A stretch of 64,000 nucleotides of DNA, from positions 1 to 64,000 of the forward strand of contig CAXGOB010000004.1 of the NCBI GenBank assembly GCA_964011275.1, given 5' to 3'. Both the position numbers and the translations under genes were made by a program. Of the stretch, positions 63,803-64,000 are shown piece by piece (position 1 is the stretch's first letter; the number at the start of each line of letters is the position of its first letter). The notes under the pieces are model-generated. The model saw only the letters and a program-made list of their open reading frames with translations. It was not told the DNA's origin and made no database searches. This DNA is from UBA7328 sp002471345 (lineage in GTDB: Bacteria; Bacteroidota; Bacteroidia; Chitinophagales; Saprospiraceae).

Positions 63803-64000
63803 TTAAACGTCTTGGTGGATTTGAATATAGTTGCCACATGAATCTTCAAAGACCGCTGAAGTTCCCCACTCATTTGTTTTTGGTTCTTGCTTAAATTTCA
63901 CACCTTTTTCTGAAAGTCTTTGAAATTCAGCTTTAACATCTTCGGACCCTAGTATTAAGATAGGTAGTCCTTGCCTATATGCTTCTTCCTGAAAAGTTTG
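63803..64000 (-). CDS. VOC family (glyoxalase-fold) protein, C-terminal part (truncated by window edge)
   Basis: The minus-strand frame is open from the right edge to a TAA at 63803-63805 (65 residues). It reads QGLPILILGSEDVKAEFQRL, SEKGVKFKQEPKTNEWGTSA, VFEDSCGNYIQIHQDV. The pattern F-x-D-x-x-G-N-x-I-x-I is the usual end of vicinal-oxygen-chelate domains. The start is outside the window, so specificity cannot be judged. Confidence 0.8.
   Translation of the reverse strand, partial: QTFQEEAYRQGLPILILGSEDVKAEFQRLSEKGVKFKQEPKTNEWGTSAVFEDSCGNYIQIHQDV

Noticed and set aside
1..64000. tRNA, rRNA, insertion sequences, prophage genes
   Set aside because: I looked for T-loop motifs, transposase and integrase signatures and phage structural proteins and recognised none; a covariance search could still find a small RNA.

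Overview
The window is an AT-rich chromosomal segment of a member of the Bacteroidota, most likely a marine Cytophagales-type bacterium. The evidence is a set of families typical of that phylum (DUF6090, DUF3078-like, DUF4837, TonB-dependent receptor, YwqK/MORN lipoprotein), lipoproteins with short lipoboxes, weak or absent Shine-Dalgarno sequences, several TTG/GTG starts, and promoter-like TAnnTTTG boxes. It is mostly ordinary core genome. The exceptions are accessory or eroding patches at both ends and a few pseudogenes inside. I recognised no tRNA, rRNA, CRISPR array, transposase or phage gene.

Layout: 1-4.6 kb is accessory DNA, with the end of a DoxX gene, an attC-like imperfect palindrome, one intact DUF6090 gene, two decayed DUF6090 copies, a second DoxX gene and an orphan glycosyltransferase-like gene. 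4.6-7.6 kb holds a SnoaL-like lipoprotein, a CBM9-like secreted protein and a GHL10 glycoside hydrolase. 7.7-14.3 kb has rlmN, a sensor kinase overlapping a TonB-dependent receptor gene, hpt and an M28 peptidase. 14.4-17.0 kb is an envelope-stress-like operon: ECF sigma factor (interrupted by one in-frame TGA), a 65-aa protein, an MscS-like channel and an outer-membrane protein. 17.1-19.2 kb has a kinase-like protein convergent with a sugar-phosphate nucleotidyltransferase.

19.3-24.6 kb is the minus-strand F-type ATP synthase operon atpB-E-F-H-A-G, without atpD or atpC. It is preceded by rny, a 600-base hairpin-rich gene-free stretch, and pheT. 29.7-36.3 kb is a run of minus-strand genes: K+ channel, small membrane protein, penicillin acylase, glycosyltransferase, rnhB, MORN lipoprotein and SET protein. 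36.4-41.6 kb is on the plus strand: a two-gene molybdenum hydroxylase, MoxR ATPase and DUF4837 lipoprotein. 41.7-48.2 kb holds MscS, recX, fbp, a beta-CASP nuclease, an M16 peptidase and a saccharopine-dehydrogenase-like protein.

48.4-58.4 kb has recQ, a freshly broken DUF763 gene, a secreted protein and the NADPH glutamate synthase pair gltB-gltD. 58.7-64 kb has a YHYH lipoprotein, a small secreted protein, a MoeB-rhodanese protein, a membrane class III cyclase divergent from a sterol-desaturase-family enzyme, a dead CDGSH gene and the end of a glyoxalase-fold gene.

Two themes run through the window. One is recent gene decay at five loci (two DUF6090 copies, ECF sigma, DUF763, CDGSH), most still readable codon by codon. 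The other is a possible undescribed signalling unit, the ECF sigma / small membrane protein / MscS-like channel / outer-membrane protein operon at 14371-16978.
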